From an uncultured Pseudomonadales bacterium (GTDB taxonomy: Bacteria > Pseudomonadota > Gammaproteobacteria > Pseudomonadales > Azotimanducaceae): DNA of 64,000 nucleotides. Of the stretch, positions 46,556 through 56,032 are shown piece by piece. The stretch's first letter is position 1, and the number at the start of each line of letters is the position of its first letter. The stretch spans positions 434,001 through 498,000 of the forward strand of contig OY282519.1 in the NCBI GenBank assembly GCA_958296405.1, read 5' to 3'. The translations under genes were made by a program, and so were the position numbers. The notes beneath the pieces were generated by a model that was not told the origin of the DNA, made no database searches, and was given only the letters and a program-made list of their open reading frames with translations.

Positions 46556-47125
46556 ATGAAGTCATCGCTGTTCCGCCAAAGCTTAGACGCCATCTCCAAG
46601 GCGACTGGGCGTTCGGTGCACACGACAGGCGACCTGCGATGCACCGCGATGCGGGGCGACACGCCAAGGTCGGCGGAAAAGACAGTGGCTCGCGCCGTGC
46701 GGGACGGATTGCTGGTCCGCGTGTGCAAGGGATTGTATGCCTACGAATACGCCCCGCGGCGGGGCCTCTCGATCTGGGAAGAGATCGCGCTGCGCCTTCG
46801 GCCGAAGGCGTTCAACTACGTCAGCCTTGAATCCGCGCTGTCTTCATGGGGGGTGATCAGCCAAGAAATGCTGGGAGGCATCACGGTGATGAGCACCGGG
46901 CGGAGCCTCACGCTGCGCACGCCTTACGGCATCATTGACATCACGCACACGGCCAAACGGCCGGCCGATGTCGCCGCGCAGATGGTCATCCCCGAACCTT
47001 GGGAGTGCTGGCTTCCGTACGCCAAGCCCCGGCTGGCCGCGGCCGACTTGCGCAGAGTGGGCCGAAACGTCGATCTGATCGACTGGGATGAGATCCGCGA
47101 AGTCGAAAGAGAGATGGCAGCGTGA
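46556..47125 (+). CDS. abiEi: AbiEi antitoxin family protein
   Basis: 189 residues. The N-terminal half (~1-60) is a winged-helix region; the centre has VRVCKGLYAYEYAPRRG and the C-terminal domain has FNYVSLESALSSWGVISQE (~91-109), both typical of AbiEi (type IV antitoxin). It should repress its own operon and neutralise the AbiEii nucleotidyltransferase. The ATG was chosen at 46556, where homologous text begins. Its stop overlaps the start of the toxin gene (GTGA). Confidence 0.88.
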   Translation: MKSSLFRQSLDAISKATGRSVHTTGDLRCTAMRGDTPRSAEKTVARAVRDGLLVRVCKGLYAYEYAPRRGLSIWEEIALRLRPKAFNYVSLESALSSWGVISQEMLGGITVMSTGRSLTLRTPYGIIDITHTAKRPADVAAQMVIPEPWECWLPYAKPRLAAADLRRVGRNVDLIDWDEIREVEREMAA

Positions 47126-48033
47126 CCGGAACCCTTGGCGATTGGGCCGACAGCATTGTGGGACTGGTGCCCGAATTGGCGGGCATCAAACCCGCTGTCG
47201 AGAACGAACTCTTGGCGATGGCCGTGTTCGATGCCCTCAACCGTCGCAGCTTGCTGGCGCCCGACGCGGTGTTCATCGGTGGGACGGCGTTGCGGCTTTG
47301 CCACGGCAGCCCCCGATTCAGCGAAGACTTGGATTTCCATGCGTCGGAGCCTGTTTCCCGCGCTTTGGACCGCAGAACGCTCGCCGAGGAAGTGGCCGCC
47401 GTCATCGGGTGCGACGTGGATGTCAGCGTCCCAACCGCCAACGGCAGGTCAACCTTGGCGCGCGTGAGCGCGATTCTGCCAGACCGAACGCGAGACAAGC
47501 GACGGCCACGGACGAAAATCGGTTTGGGAGAAGGCGCGCAATTGGACGCGCGGCCGACCGTTGTGACGCTCAGGATGGCAGGCGGCTTGTTGCCGGGCAT
47601 GGGCGACGTCGGGGACATGTTCAGTTTCATGGCCTCGAGCATGGAAGAGTTGCTCGTCAACAAGCACATGGCGCTCGTTGGCCGCGCCAAGCGCATCAGG
47701 CAGCGGGGCGTCTTCGACCTGCTGTGGCTTCACGGCCAGAGCGTCAAGTTTCGTCCCGACTTGCTGGCGGCGAAGCTGCCGGAGAAGGAAAAGGGCGACT
47801 TCGCGGACACCCTGCGCCAGCGGGCGGCAGCCGGGAAAGAGGGTATGCTGAACGGCGACTACCAAGCTGAAATGGAGCGCTTCCTCCCGGCGGGCTCGAG
47901 TTGGCTCTTCAAAGACGACAAGCGCCGCGAGGGCATGGCCGGCGGGTTCGAGACGCTGATGCTGGATCACGCCAACGCCGCGGAGCGGGAAATCACCCGC
48001 ACTGCCGCGCCCGTTCAACCGCGTAGGGCTTGA
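47122..48033 (+). CDS. abiEii: AbiEii nucleotidyltransferase toxin
   Basis: 303 residues. The nucleotidyltransferase core is FIGGTALRLCHGSPRFSEDL (~51-70) with the Gly-Gly and the Glu-Asp-x-Asp acidic pattern. The later ELLVNKHMALVGRAKRIRQR helix fits the family. AbiEii proteins act as toxins of type IV systems by NTP transfer to tRNA or related targets, giving abortive phage infection. The GTG start is coupled to the AbiEi stop. The next gene, a CoA transferase, begins five bases after its stop but is metabolic. Confidence 0.9.
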   Translation: MTGTLGDWADSIVGLVPELAGIKPAVENELLAMAVFDALNRRSLLAPDAVFIGGTALRLCHGSPRFSEDLDFHASEPVSRALDRRTLAEEVAAVIGCDVDVSVPTANGRSTLARVSAILPDRTRDKRRPRTKIGLGEGAQLDARPTVVTLRMAGGLLPGMGDVGDMFSFMASSMEELLVNKHMALVGRAKRIRQRGVFDLLWLHGQSVKFRPDLLAAKLPEKEKGDFADTLRQRAAAGKEGMLNGDYQAEMERFLPAGSSWLFKDDKRREGMAGGFETLMLDHANAAEREITRTAAPVQPRRA

Positions 48034-48038
48034 GCGCC

Positions 48039-49331
48039 ATGTCCGCCGCCCAAGAGCCGGCCGCGCAGCCCTTTGACGACATTCGCGTGGTCGAGTTCGG
48101 CCAATTCGTCGCGGTGCCGTTCGCCGCGCAACTGCTCGCCGAAGGCGGTGCCCGAGTCATCAAGGTGGAGGCCCCGCAAGGCGACCCCACCCGCGCCTTG
48201 CTGCCGCTTGCGCCCAACGAAACGCGCACGTTCATCTCGCGCAACCGCGGCAAGCGCTCGCTGCCGCTGGCGTTGCGAGATGCCGCGGCGAAGCCAGTGC
48301 TGGACGCCTTGCTTGCGTGGGCGGATGTGGCGTTGCTCAACTTTCGGCCAGGGCTTGCCGAGGCGCTGAGCTTGGCCCCGGAAGCGCTGACGCAGCGTTT
48401 CCCGCGTCTGATCATCGGCTCGGTGTCCGCCTTTGGCCTCAAGGGGCCGGAGGCCGCCCACGCCGGCATGGACATCGTGGTGCAGGCGCGCAGCGGCTTG
48501 ATGGCCGCCAACGGACGCGAGGTGGATGGCCGCCCAGCGCCTGGGGACCCAGTGAGCGCAGACTACATGTGCGCCATGAGCCTCGCCTTCGGCGTGAGCG
48601 CCGCGCTGTTGCGGCGCGAGCGTTCCGGGCGCGGCGGCGTGGTGGACACATCCTTGCTGCAGGCGGCGCTCACCCTCGCCAACAATCAGCTAGTGCGCGT
48701 CGAGGCGCATGACGGCGAGAGCCATCGCCGCGCTCTGCATGCCTTGGCGGAACAGCGCGCCGCCGGCGCTTCCTTCGGGGCGCAACGAGCGGCATTGCCG
48801 ACGGCTCGCGCGCCGGCGATGCTGAACGTCTACTTCCGCACCTATGAGACGGCGGATTCGCATGTCGCCATCGCATGCGGAAGCCCGTCGTTGCGAGTGA
48901 AGTTCATGCAGGCGATCGGACTGCGGGACGCCGCGTTGGCAGGCGCCGCCGCTGACGTCGGCGAGGAGCACTATGCGGCGCTTCAGGCCAGCGCGGAGGC
49001 GGTGCTGAAGAGCCGCTCGACGGCGCAGTGGCTTGCCGCCTTGAACGCAGCGGGCGTGCCGGTGGCCTCCGTGAAGTTCCCCATCGAGCTATTCGACGAT
49101 GCCCAGGCACAGGCCAACGGCATGTTCCACACCCTGCGCCATCCTGCCGTGGGCGACGTCACGGCGCTGTCGCCGCCAGTGCGCCTCGATGGCGGTGGCT
49201 TCAGCCCGAGGCCGCCCACCGCGGCGTTTGGCTCCGAGACGCAAGCCATCTTGGGGGAACTCGGCTTTTCGGACACGGCCATCGACGGCCTGGTGGAAGC
49301 TGGCGTCACGCACCGCGGCAAGCCCGGCTGA
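48039..49331 (+). CDS. family III CoA transferase (CaiB/BaiF)
   Basis: 430 residues. IRVVEFGQFVAVPFAAQLLAE is the family N-terminus, SRNRGKRSLPL the CoA-binding loop, and AGMDIVVQARSGLMA (~143-157) holds the catalytic Asp. Members transfer CoA between carboxylic acids. The C-terminal half is typical (VPVASVKFPIELFDD). ATG 48039 begins five bases after the abiEii stop. The substrate pair is unknown. Confidence 0.88.
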   Translation: MSAAQEPAAQPFDDIRVVEFGQFVAVPFAAQLLAEGGARVIKVEAPQGDPTRALLPLAPNETRTFISRNRGKRSLPLALRDAAAKPVLDALLAWADVALLNFRPGLAEALSLAPEALTQRFPRLIIGSVSAFGLKGPEAAHAGMDIVVQARSGLMAANGREVDGRPAPGDPVSADYMCAMSLAFGVSAALLRRERSGRGGVVDTSLLQAALTLANNQLVRVEAHDGESHRRALHALAEQRAAGASFGAQRAALPTARAPAMLNVYFRTYETADSHVAIACGSPSLRVKFMQAIGLRDAALAGAAADVGEEHYAALQASAEAVLKSRSTAQWLAALNAAGVPVASVKFPIELFDDAQAQANGMFHTLRHPAVGDVTALSPPVRLDGGGFSPRPPTAAFGSETQAILGELGFSDTAIDGLVEAGVTHRGKPG

Positions 49332-49448
49332 GGCGCTTGGCCGGGCGCGGGTTGCCGGCCTGATACGGCGCAAGTTCTGGAGCAGCGAGACAGTGGGGCA
49401 CGCGCCGGCGTGTAAGATGCGCGGGACACCTTAGATAACCCGCACACC

Positions 49449-50048
49449 ATGCCTTCAGCCATCCCCCCAACCGCCACGGCGCGCGGCAAGATCGCTCCGG
49501 CGAAGTTTGCGCACGTCGTTTACCGCACGTCGCGCTACGCCGAGATGATCGCGTGGCACCGCACGGCCTTGGAGGCCGAGGTGATGGCCGCCTCGCCGAT
49601 GTTGACGTTCCTCACGTTCGACGCCGAGCACCACCGCGTCGCCATCGTCAACATGCCCGGCTTGGAAGATCGGCCAGCCAGCGTCGCGGGGGTGGATCAT
49701 TGCGCCTATGCCTACAACTCCTTGGATGATCTCTTTGCCACCTACGAACGCTTGGCCGCCGAAGGCATCAAGCCGTATTGGTGCATCAACCACGGCCTTT
49801 CGCTCTCCATGTACTACCGCGACCCAGACAACAACCAAGTGGAGCTTCAGGTGGACGTCTTCGACTCCGTGGAGGCCTGCAACGCTTGGTTCGCCGCAGG
49901 ACACTTCGACGCCAACCCGATCGGCGTGAAGTTCGACCCAGAGGCGCTCATCGAGCGCCACCGCAACGGCGAAGACCGCGCGACTTTGCTGCGCCAGCCC
50001 AGCATCAAGCCAGAGGAAGTGCTGGCGCAGCTGCCAAGCCCGGCGTGA
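49449..50048 (+). CDS. VOC family protein (extradiol dioxygenase/glyoxalase fold)
   Basis: 199 residues of one VOC module pair. Likely metal ligands are His in KFAHVVYRT (~22), His in GVDHCAYAYN (~78) and Glu in NNQVELQVDVF (~132). The resemblance is to 2,3-dihydroxybiphenyl dioxygenase-type proteins, but the substrate is unknown. Residues after ~150 form a C-terminal tail. The promoter probably includes the TAAGAT near 49414. It is convergent with the SDR gene. Confidence 0.85.
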   Translation: MPSAIPPTATARGKIAPAKFAHVVYRTSRYAEMIAWHRTALEAEVMAASPMLTFLTFDAEHHRVAIVNMPGLEDRPASVAGVDHCAYAYNSLDDLFATYERLAAEGIKPYWCINHGLSLSMYYRDPDNNQVELQVDVFDSVEACNAWFAAGHFDANPIGVKFDPEALIERHRNGEDRATLLRQPSIKPEEVLAQLPSPA

Positions 50049-50101
50049 GGTGTGCGGCGTCGCAGCCGGCTCAACGGCTCCGCAGCCAGCTCAGAACCCG
50101 C

Positions 50102-50875
50102 TCAGAAGATGCTGAAGCCGCCATCGATCTTGATGACGTCCCCGGTGTGCCAGCGAGAAGCGTCGCTCATCAGGTAAACCGCGATGGCGCCGAAGTCCTC
50201 CGGCTTGCCCCAGCGCCGCATGGGAATGCGTGGCATCACCGCGTTCACGAACTTCTCCCAGCCGAACAACCCCGCGGTCATGGCGGTGTCCACCCAACCG
50301 GGGATGATGGCGTTGGCGGTGATCTGGTAGCGCGCCATCTCCGTTGCCAGCCCCAGCATCATGGCGATGACGCCACCCTTCGTGGCGGCGTACGCTTGGC
50401 CACGCGCCGAGCCTTGGATGGCGGTGCCGGAGGAAGTCAGCACGAGGCTGCCGCCTTCGCCTTGCTTCACCATCGCCCGGGTGGCGGCCCGCAGCGTGTA
50501 GAAGACGCCGTGCAGGTTCACGTCGATGACGCGAAACCAATCCTCGTTGGTGTGCTCGAAGAAGGGCTTTTGGTTCTGGGTGCCGATGCCGGCGTTGGGA
50601 AAGCACGCATCGACGCGCCCGTAGCGTTCGATGACGCCGGCCATCGCCGCTTCCACAGCCTCTTCGTTCGCCACGTCGCAGACGGTGGCGCTCGCCGCGG
50701 GATTGATCTCCTGCAATTCACGCAGGGCGGCGGCGTTCTTGTCTGGGTTGGTGCCCCAGATGCTCACGTCCGCCCCCGCGGCCGCCACGCCCTTGGCGTA
50801 GCCGAGGCCAATGCCGCCGTTGCCGCCGGTGATGACCGCCACCTTGCCGGCGAGGTTGAAGGGTTCGTTGGGCAT
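50102..50875 (-). CDS. short-chain dehydrogenase/reductase
   Basis: A 257-residue classical SDR. The cofactor motif is TGGNGGIGLGYAKG (~16-29), the active site is TSSGTAIQGSARGQAYAATKG (split here: TSSG at ~140 and YAATKG at ~155-160), and the C-terminus ends KIDGGFSIF. It oxidises or reduces a secondary alcohol or ketone with NAD(P). AGGAGA lies upstream of ATG 50875. The frame is open far upstream but without family homology there. Substrate unknown. Confidence 0.9.
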   Translation of the reverse strand: MPNEPFNLAGKVAVITGGNGGIGLGYAKGVAAAGADVSIWGTNPDKNAAALRELQEINPAASATVCDVANEEAVEAAMAGVIERYGRVDACFPNAGIGTQNQKPFFEHTNEDWFRVIDVNLHGVFYTLRAATRAMVKQGEGGSLVLTSSGTAIQGSARGQAYAATKGGVIAMMLGLATEMARYQITANAIIPGWVDTAMTAGLFGWEKFVNAVMPRIPMRRWGKPEDFGAIAVYLMSDASRWHTGDVIKIDGGFSIF

Positions 50876-51091
50876 TGGCGCGTCTCCTGTTGGGTGCTGC
50901 GAGCATTGCGTGCGTTCTTCGCCCGGACGGGCGTGGGGCAAGGTTACTCCGCTCCGCGCCGGCGCGGAGCGAACTGCCGCCGCCGCGCCGAATCGCCCGC
51001 GGCGGCGCGGGCTGGCTGGCGCCGGCCTTTCTTTCGCCATGCGTTTGCGCCACCATCGGCGCTTTGGCGTTGAGTCCAAGGGGAGGGCGCA

Positions 51092-52039
51092 ATGGAGACC
51101 GCAGCAAAGCTATTGAGCGACGAAGTGAAGCGATTCGGGCTGGAGCGGTATGTGTTGGAGCTTGAGAGCGACGGCCTCACCATCGTGCCGCCGGAGGTCA
51201 CCGGCGCGACGCCGGAGCACATGGATCGTTGCACCCAAGCGCTGCTCGCGCGCTTCACGGAGATGACGGGCGGCTGCCCCATCACCGTGGAGGACGGGCC
51301 CTTGGGCGAACTCACCTGGCCGCAAGGCCGAGGCCTGCCGCTCACGGACGAAGACGCGCCGCAACCCTCGCAGATGCTCATCCAACAAACGCTGCGGCTG
51401 GATCGCAGCCTCCGGGACTTGGCTGTGAACCCGGTGGTAGACGCGCTCATCGACCATCTCATGGGTCGCAGCGCAACGCCGGCGAATGGCAACCGCGCCG
51501 CGGCGCAGAACGCCAAGGCGCGCCGCCTCAGCAGCTCCAATTCCTTCGTGAAGTGGCAGGGGGATTTCGGCTATGGCCCCGCGCTGGGGCTGCACTGCGA
51601 CCAAGGCGCCACGCCATTGCCGTGGGGCCGCGTCGCGCTCACGGCGAACGCCACTTGGTGCCTTACGGACTACACCTTGGAGGACGGCGCCTTGGCGTAT
51701 GTGCCCGGCTCGCATCGCTCCGGCGGCCACCCCGTGCAGCCGCAGGCCGCGCAGGACGCCGTGGCAGCGGAGGCGCCGCGCGGTTCATGCATCATCTTCC
51801 CCGGCAGCACTTGGCACGGCGCCTTTCCGAAGCGCACGCCGGGCTTGCGGCTCAACGCCGTCACCTACTACCGCCACGCCTCTGTGCTGCCGCAAGAGAA
51901 CGTGCCGGTGACGATGCGCGACGAACCTTGGCAGGATTGCGAGCATCCGGAAGTGATGCGCGAGTTGCTGGGCTTGGATGATTTCTTTCCCTATATGGAA
52001 CAAAACATCCCAGTGCCGCAGCTCGCCGCGGCGGGTTAG
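51092..52039 (+). CDS. phytanoyl-CoA dioxygenase (PhyH) family protein
   Basis: A 315-residue 2-oxoglutarate/Fe(II) oxygenase-like protein. The iron ligands are probably His and Asp in LGLHCDQGATPLPW (~168-171) and His in GSTWHGAFPK (~236), with the Arg in TPGLRLNAVTYY binding 2-oxoglutarate. PhyH proteins hydroxylate lipids or small molecules; the target is unknown. GGGGAGGG lies upstream of ATG 51092. The following LLM gene on the same strand begins 35 bases later, so these may be one catabolic unit. Confidence 0.85.
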   Translation: METAAKLLSDEVKRFGLERYVLELESDGLTIVPPEVTGATPEHMDRCTQALLARFTEMTGGCPITVEDGPLGELTWPQGRGLPLTDEDAPQPSQMLIQQTLRLDRSLRDLAVNPVVDALIDHLMGRSATPANGNRAAAQNAKARRLSSSNSFVKWQGDFGYGPALGLHCDQGATPLPWGRVALTANATWCLTDYTLEDGALAYVPGSHRSGGHPVQPQAAQDAVAAEAPRGSCIIFPGSTWHGAFPKRTPGLRLNAVTYYRHASVLPQENVPVTMRDEPWQDCEHPEVMRELLGLDDFFPYMEQNIPVPQLAAAG

Positions 52040-52074
52040 AGTTCGGGGCGTCTGACAAACGGGGAGGGGCAACA

Positions 52075-52989
52075 ATGAGGTTCGGCGTGCAGGTGAACTG
52101 CTATCGGACGACTTGGCAAGACATCAAGGCATCCATCGAGACGTTGGAGGCGGGCCGCTGGTCGAGCCTCTGGTTTGCGGACCACTTCCTGCCGCCGGGC
52201 CAAGACGAGCACCACACGGCGTTCGAGGGCTACACCTTGATCGCCGTCGCCGCCGGCATGACGCAGAAGCTCCGCCTCGGCCACTTGGTGCTTGGCAACA
52301 CCTACCGCAACCCTGCCTTGGTCGCCAAGATGGCCGCCACGTTGGACCAAGCATCCGCCGGCCGCTTCGTGCTCGCCTTGGGCGCCGCGTGGTTCCAGCG
52401 CGAACACGAGGCGTTCGGCTGGCGCTTCCCGCCCATGAAGGAACGCCAAGATCGCTTTCAGGAAGCCTGCGAACTCATCCGCAAACTGTTCCAAGCCGAT
52501 GGGCCGGTGGATTACGAAGGCCAGTACTACCGCCTCGACCAAGCGCCGCTTTCGCCAAGCTGCCACCAACAGCCCCATGTGCCGATCATGGTGGGGGGCA
52601 CCGGCGAACGCCGCACATTGCGCACCCTAGCCATGCACGGGGACATCTTCAACCTCGATGGCTGGGCGCGCCAAGGCATGTCTCGCAAGCTGTATCGCCA
52701 CAAGGCGCAAGTCTTGGAACGGCACTGCGAGGACGTTGGCCGCGACCCAGCGGAAATCCAGCGCACACTGCTGATGCCCTTGCGCATCACTGAAGACAAA
52801 GCCGTGCAAGAGCGCTTCGTCGAGGCGTTGGGGCCGGGTTCGGTGGCGGGGCCGAAGAGCTACGTCATCGACCGCATCGGCGAGTTCGCGGCAGACGGCG
52901 TGGAGGAGATCATGTTCGGCGCCCTGCGCACGGGGGATGTCGAGGCATATCAACAGGTGGAAGAGGACATCATCGCCGCGTTCCACTGA
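52075..52989 (+). CDS. LLM class flavin-dependent oxidoreductase (F420/FMN)
   Basis: A 304-residue bacterial luciferase-like protein. FGVQVNCYRTTWQDIKAS at the start, SLWFADHFLPPGQDEHHT, the LGHLVLGNTYRNPALVAKMA stretch and GRFVLALGAAWFQREHEAFG are typical of the TIGR03560-like F420-dependent group, from memory. Substrate and cofactor are not certain. ATG 52075 follows GAGGGGCAAC. A second, distant LLM gene lies at 57145 on the other strand. Confidence 0.87.
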   Translation: MRFGVQVNCYRTTWQDIKASIETLEAGRWSSLWFADHFLPPGQDEHHTAFEGYTLIAVAAGMTQKLRLGHLVLGNTYRNPALVAKMAATLDQASAGRFVLALGAAWFQREHEAFGWRFPPMKERQDRFQEACELIRKLFQADGPVDYEGQYYRLDQAPLSPSCHQQPHVPIMVGGTGERRTLRTLAMHGDIFNLDGWARQGMSRKLYRHKAQVLERHCEDVGRDPAEIQRTLLMPLRITEDKAVQERFVEALGPGSVAGPKSYVIDRIGEFAADGVEEIMFGALRTGDVEAYQQVEEDIIAAFH

Positions 52990-53011
52990 AACACTCGGCA
53001 GAGCAAAGGGC

Positions 53012-54952
53012 ATGGATGCTGGTGCGCGAGGTGGGCGGCGCGTGGCACGACGCCGGTTTGCGCCCTCGGCGCCGATGCCGGCTTGGTGCTTGGCCGCTGC
53101 CGTCGCTGCGGCCGGCGCCGGGGCAGCGGCGGATGCGCCGGCGCCCGCCCCCGCCGAACCCGAATGCAAGCACGGCTATGCCTTTCTCGCCGAGCCAAAG
53201 CTAGGTCCGAATTTCACGCACTTCGATTGGGTCAATCCCGACGCGCCCAAGGGCGGCCGCATCCGCGTGCCGGACATGGGCAATTGGGATAGTTTCAACA
53301 TGATGGGCTTGGGGCGCGTGGTGCGCGGCATGGACACGCGCGGCGCAGCCGAACGCCATAACCACGACAGCCTCGTCGTCGTCGCGCCGGACGAGCATGG
53401 CACCGCCTATGGGCTGCTCGCCGAGTGCATCGCCTATCCGGATGATGGCGCCTACATCGACTATCGCCTGCGGGAAGGGGCGCGCTGGCACGATGGCAAG
53501 CCCATCACCATCGACGACCTGGTGTTCAGCTTCCATGCCTACAAGGAGAAGGCGAACCCAACCTTGGCGACGCGGGTGGAGCCATTCACCGGCGTGGAAG
53601 CCGTGGGCGAACGCACCATTCGCTATCACGTGGCGCCCGCCCATCGCGGCAACCGCATGCTGCCCATCCGCACTGGGGAATTGGCGGTGATGCCGAAGCA
53701 TTACTGGGATCGCCCCGGCTTCGACATCGGCAGCACCACTGTGAAGCCGCCGCTTGGCTCTGGCCCCTACCGCATCAAGGACTACGACATCGGCCGCTGG
53801 ATTGAGTGGGAGCGCGACCCAGACTATTGGGGCAAGGATTTACCCGTGAATCGGGGCCGCTACAACTTCGACATCGTGAAATATGACTACTTTCGCGACG
53901 ATCAGATGCAAACGGAGGCAGTGAAAGGCAACGCCATAGACATTCATGTCGAGAACGTGCCGCGGCGCTGGGCGACCGCCTACGACACGCCGGCCGTGGC
54001 GGCGGGGCTGTTCCGGCTGGACTTCCTGCCGCAATCCAAGCCGGCGGGCCTGTGGTGGCCGATCTTCTGGAACTTGGAGCAGCCGCGCTTTCAAGACATC
54101 CGCGTCCGCGAGGCGCTGTGGCTCTTGAACGACTTCAAGTGGATGAACCGACGCGGCGGCTATGGCTTCTTCGACGTGGCCACGAGTTTCCTGCACCGCT
54201 CGCACCTCGCGGCGACCGGGCTGCCGAGCGAGCGCGAGCTTGAGCTCTTGGCGCCGGTGCGCCACTTGGTGCCGCCGCGCGTGTTCACGGAACCGTACCG
54301 GCCGCCGCCGCATCAGGGCGAGGGCTGGCATCGCGACAACATCGTGCGCGCCGCGCAACTGTTGCGCGAAGCCGGTTGGGTGATCGAGGACAACCGCTTC
54401 GTGCATGAGCGCACCGGTGAGCCGTTCTTCATTCGCTTCGTCGCTGTGTCGCCGGCCCTCGGCGGTTCCTTCATTCCCTACACGCGGGTGTTGCAGCGCG
54501 TCGGCATCGAGTCTTCCATCAAGTCGCCGGAAATCTCCAACTGGCTGTATCGGATGCGCTCTGGGGATTTCGACGCCGGCGCCATCTGGTTCCTGCCGGA
54601 CAACACGCCGAGCATCGCCATCACCAACGGCGTGTCGAGCGCCGCCGCCGATCAACCGTTCAGCAGCAACTGGGCGAAGATTCGCAATCCGGCCGTGGAC
54701 CACTTGATCGACGCCATGAACCAAGCGACGAGCTACGAGGACTATGTGGCCGCCATCCGCGCCATCGATCGCGTGTTGCTGTGGAACTTCTACTTCATTC
54801 CCGGCATGTCGAAGGTGAAAGAGGGCATCGCCTATTGGGACCGCTACGGCCAACCGGCGCCGAGGCCGCTGAGCCGCAAGACATTGGTCGACGCATGGTG
54901 GTGGGACACCGATAAGGCAGCCGCCGTGGAAGCCTTCGTGGGCAGGGAGTGA
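53012..54952 (+). CDS. yejA: ABC transporter substrate-binding protein, YejA type
   Basis: 646 residues. An N-terminal RRRF stretch plus a hydrophobic Ala-rich segment (~26-50) forms an export signal. The mature part matches YejA-like family 5 binding proteins (FTHFDWVNPDAPKGGRIRV, then ARWHDGKPITIDDLVFSF and DYWGKDLPVNRGRYNFD). The protein should collect oligopeptides or peptide antibiotics such as microcin C in the periplasm. AAAGGG lies upstream of ATG 53012. It leads the operon yejA-yejB-yejE. Confidence 0.85.
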   Translation: MDAGARGGRRVARRRFAPSAPMPAWCLAAAVAAAGAGAAADAPAPAPAEPECKHGYAFLAEPKLGPNFTHFDWVNPDAPKGGRIRVPDMGNWDSFNMMGLGRVVRGMDTRGAAERHNHDSLVVVAPDEHGTAYGLLAECIAYPDDGAYIDYRLREGARWHDGKPITIDDLVFSFHAYKEKANPTLATRVEPFTGVEAVGERTIRYHVAPAHRGNRMLPIRTGELAVMPKHYWDRPGFDIGSTTVKPPLGSGPYRIKDYDIGRWIEWERDPDYWGKDLPVNRGRYNFDIVKYDYFRDDQMQTEAVKGNAIDIHVENVPRRWATAYDTPAVAAGLFRLDFLPQSKPAGLWWPIFWNLEQPRFQDIRVREALWLLNDFKWMNRRGGYGFFDVATSFLHRSHLAATGLPSERELELLAPVRHLVPPRVFTEPYRPPPHQGEGWHRDNIVRAAQLLREAGWVIEDNRFVHERTGEPFFIRFVAVSPALGGSFIPYTRVLQRVGIESSIKSPEISNWLYRMRSGDFDAGAIWFLPDNTPSIAITNGVSSAAADQPFSSNWAKIRNPAVDHLIDAMNQATSYEDYVAAIRAIDRVLLWNFYFIPGMSKVKEGIAYWDRYGQPAPRPLSRKTLVDAWWWDTDKAAAVEAFVGRE

Positions 54953-54958
54953 TCGGCG

Positions 54959-56032
54959 ATGGGCCGGTACATCCTGCGCCGGGCGCTGTTGATTCCACCG
55001 ACGCTGTTCGGCGTGATGATCATCAACTTCATCATCATCCAGTTCGCGCCCGGCGGCCCGGTGGAGCAGGCCATCGCGGAGATGTCTGGCCTGTCAATGA
55101 GCACCACGGCCTCCATTTCCGCCGCCGAGAGCATGGGGCCGTCAACGTCTGGCTACCAAGGCAGCGCCGGCCTCGACCCAGAGATCATCGCCAAGCTCGA
55201 GAAGCAGTTCGGGTTCGACCGGCCGGCCCACGAGCGCTTCTTCCTGATGATCTGGAACTACCTGCGGCTGGACTTCGGCACCAGCTACTTCCAAGATCGC
55301 CCCGTTTTGGAATTGGTGGCGGAGCGGCTGCCGGTGTCCCTCTCGCTCGGGCTGTGGTCGTTGCTCGCCATCTACTCGATCTCCATCCCCTTGGGCGTTG
55401 CCAAAGCGGTGCGCGACGGAGCGCGCTTCGACGTTTGGACGAGCGCCATCGTGTTCACGGCATATGCCATTCCTGGCTATCTGTTCGCGGTGGTGCTCAT
55501 CGTCGTCTTCGCCGGCGGCAGCTACTTGGATTGGTTCCCCATGCGCGGGTTGGTGTCGGATTCGTTCGATCAACTCACCTTTGCGCAGCAGGTGGGAGAC
55601 TACCTGTGGCATCTGGTGCTGCCGCTAGCATCGCTGACCGTTGGCGGCTTCGCCACCCTCACCATGCTCACCAAGAACAGTTTCTTGGAAGAGCTTGGCA
55701 AGCAGTTCGTGCTCACGGCGCGCGCCAAGGGGCTGGCGGAGAACCGGGTATTGTTCGGCCATGTGTTCCGCAACGCCATGCTCATCGTCATCGCCGGATT
55801 CCCGGCCGCATTCATCGGCATCTTGTTCACCGGGGCGTTGGCCATTGAGGTGATCTTCTCGTTGGATGGCATTGGCCTGTTGGGCTACGACGCGGTGGTG
55901 AAGCGCGACTATCCCATCATTTTTGGCACGTTGTTCTGCTTCACCCTCATCGGCATGGCAATGCGCCTAGTGGGCGATCTCACCTATGTGCTGGTGGATC
56001 CGCGCATCGATTTCGAGGAGCGCGGCGCATGA
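54959..56032 (+). CDS. yejB: ABC transporter permease YejB
   Basis: A 357-residue inner-membrane permease of the peptide/nickel type. The N-terminus YILRRALLIPPTLFGV followed by IIQFAPGGPVEQAIAEM is characteristic of YejB. The EAA motif region is EELGKQFVLTARAKGLAEN (~240-258). About six membrane helices are visible. It starts six bases after yejA and overlaps yejE by four bases (ATGA). Confidence 0.88.
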   Translation: MGRYILRRALLIPPTLFGVMIINFIIIQFAPGGPVEQAIAEMSGLSMSTTASISAAESMGPSTSGYQGSAGLDPEIIAKLEKQFGFDRPAHERFFLMIWNYLRLDFGTSYFQDRPVLELVAERLPVSLSLGLWSLLAIYSISIPLGVAKAVRDGARFDVWTSAIVFTAYAIPGYLFAVVLIVVFAGGSYLDWFPMRGLVSDSFDQLTFAQQVGDYLWHLVLPLASLTVGGFATLTMLTKNSFLEELGKQFVLTARAKGLAENRVLFGHVFRNAMLIVIAGFPAAFIGILFTGALAIEVIFSLDGIGLLGYDAVVKRDYPIIFGTLFCFTLIGMAMRLVGDLTYVLVDPRIDFEERGA

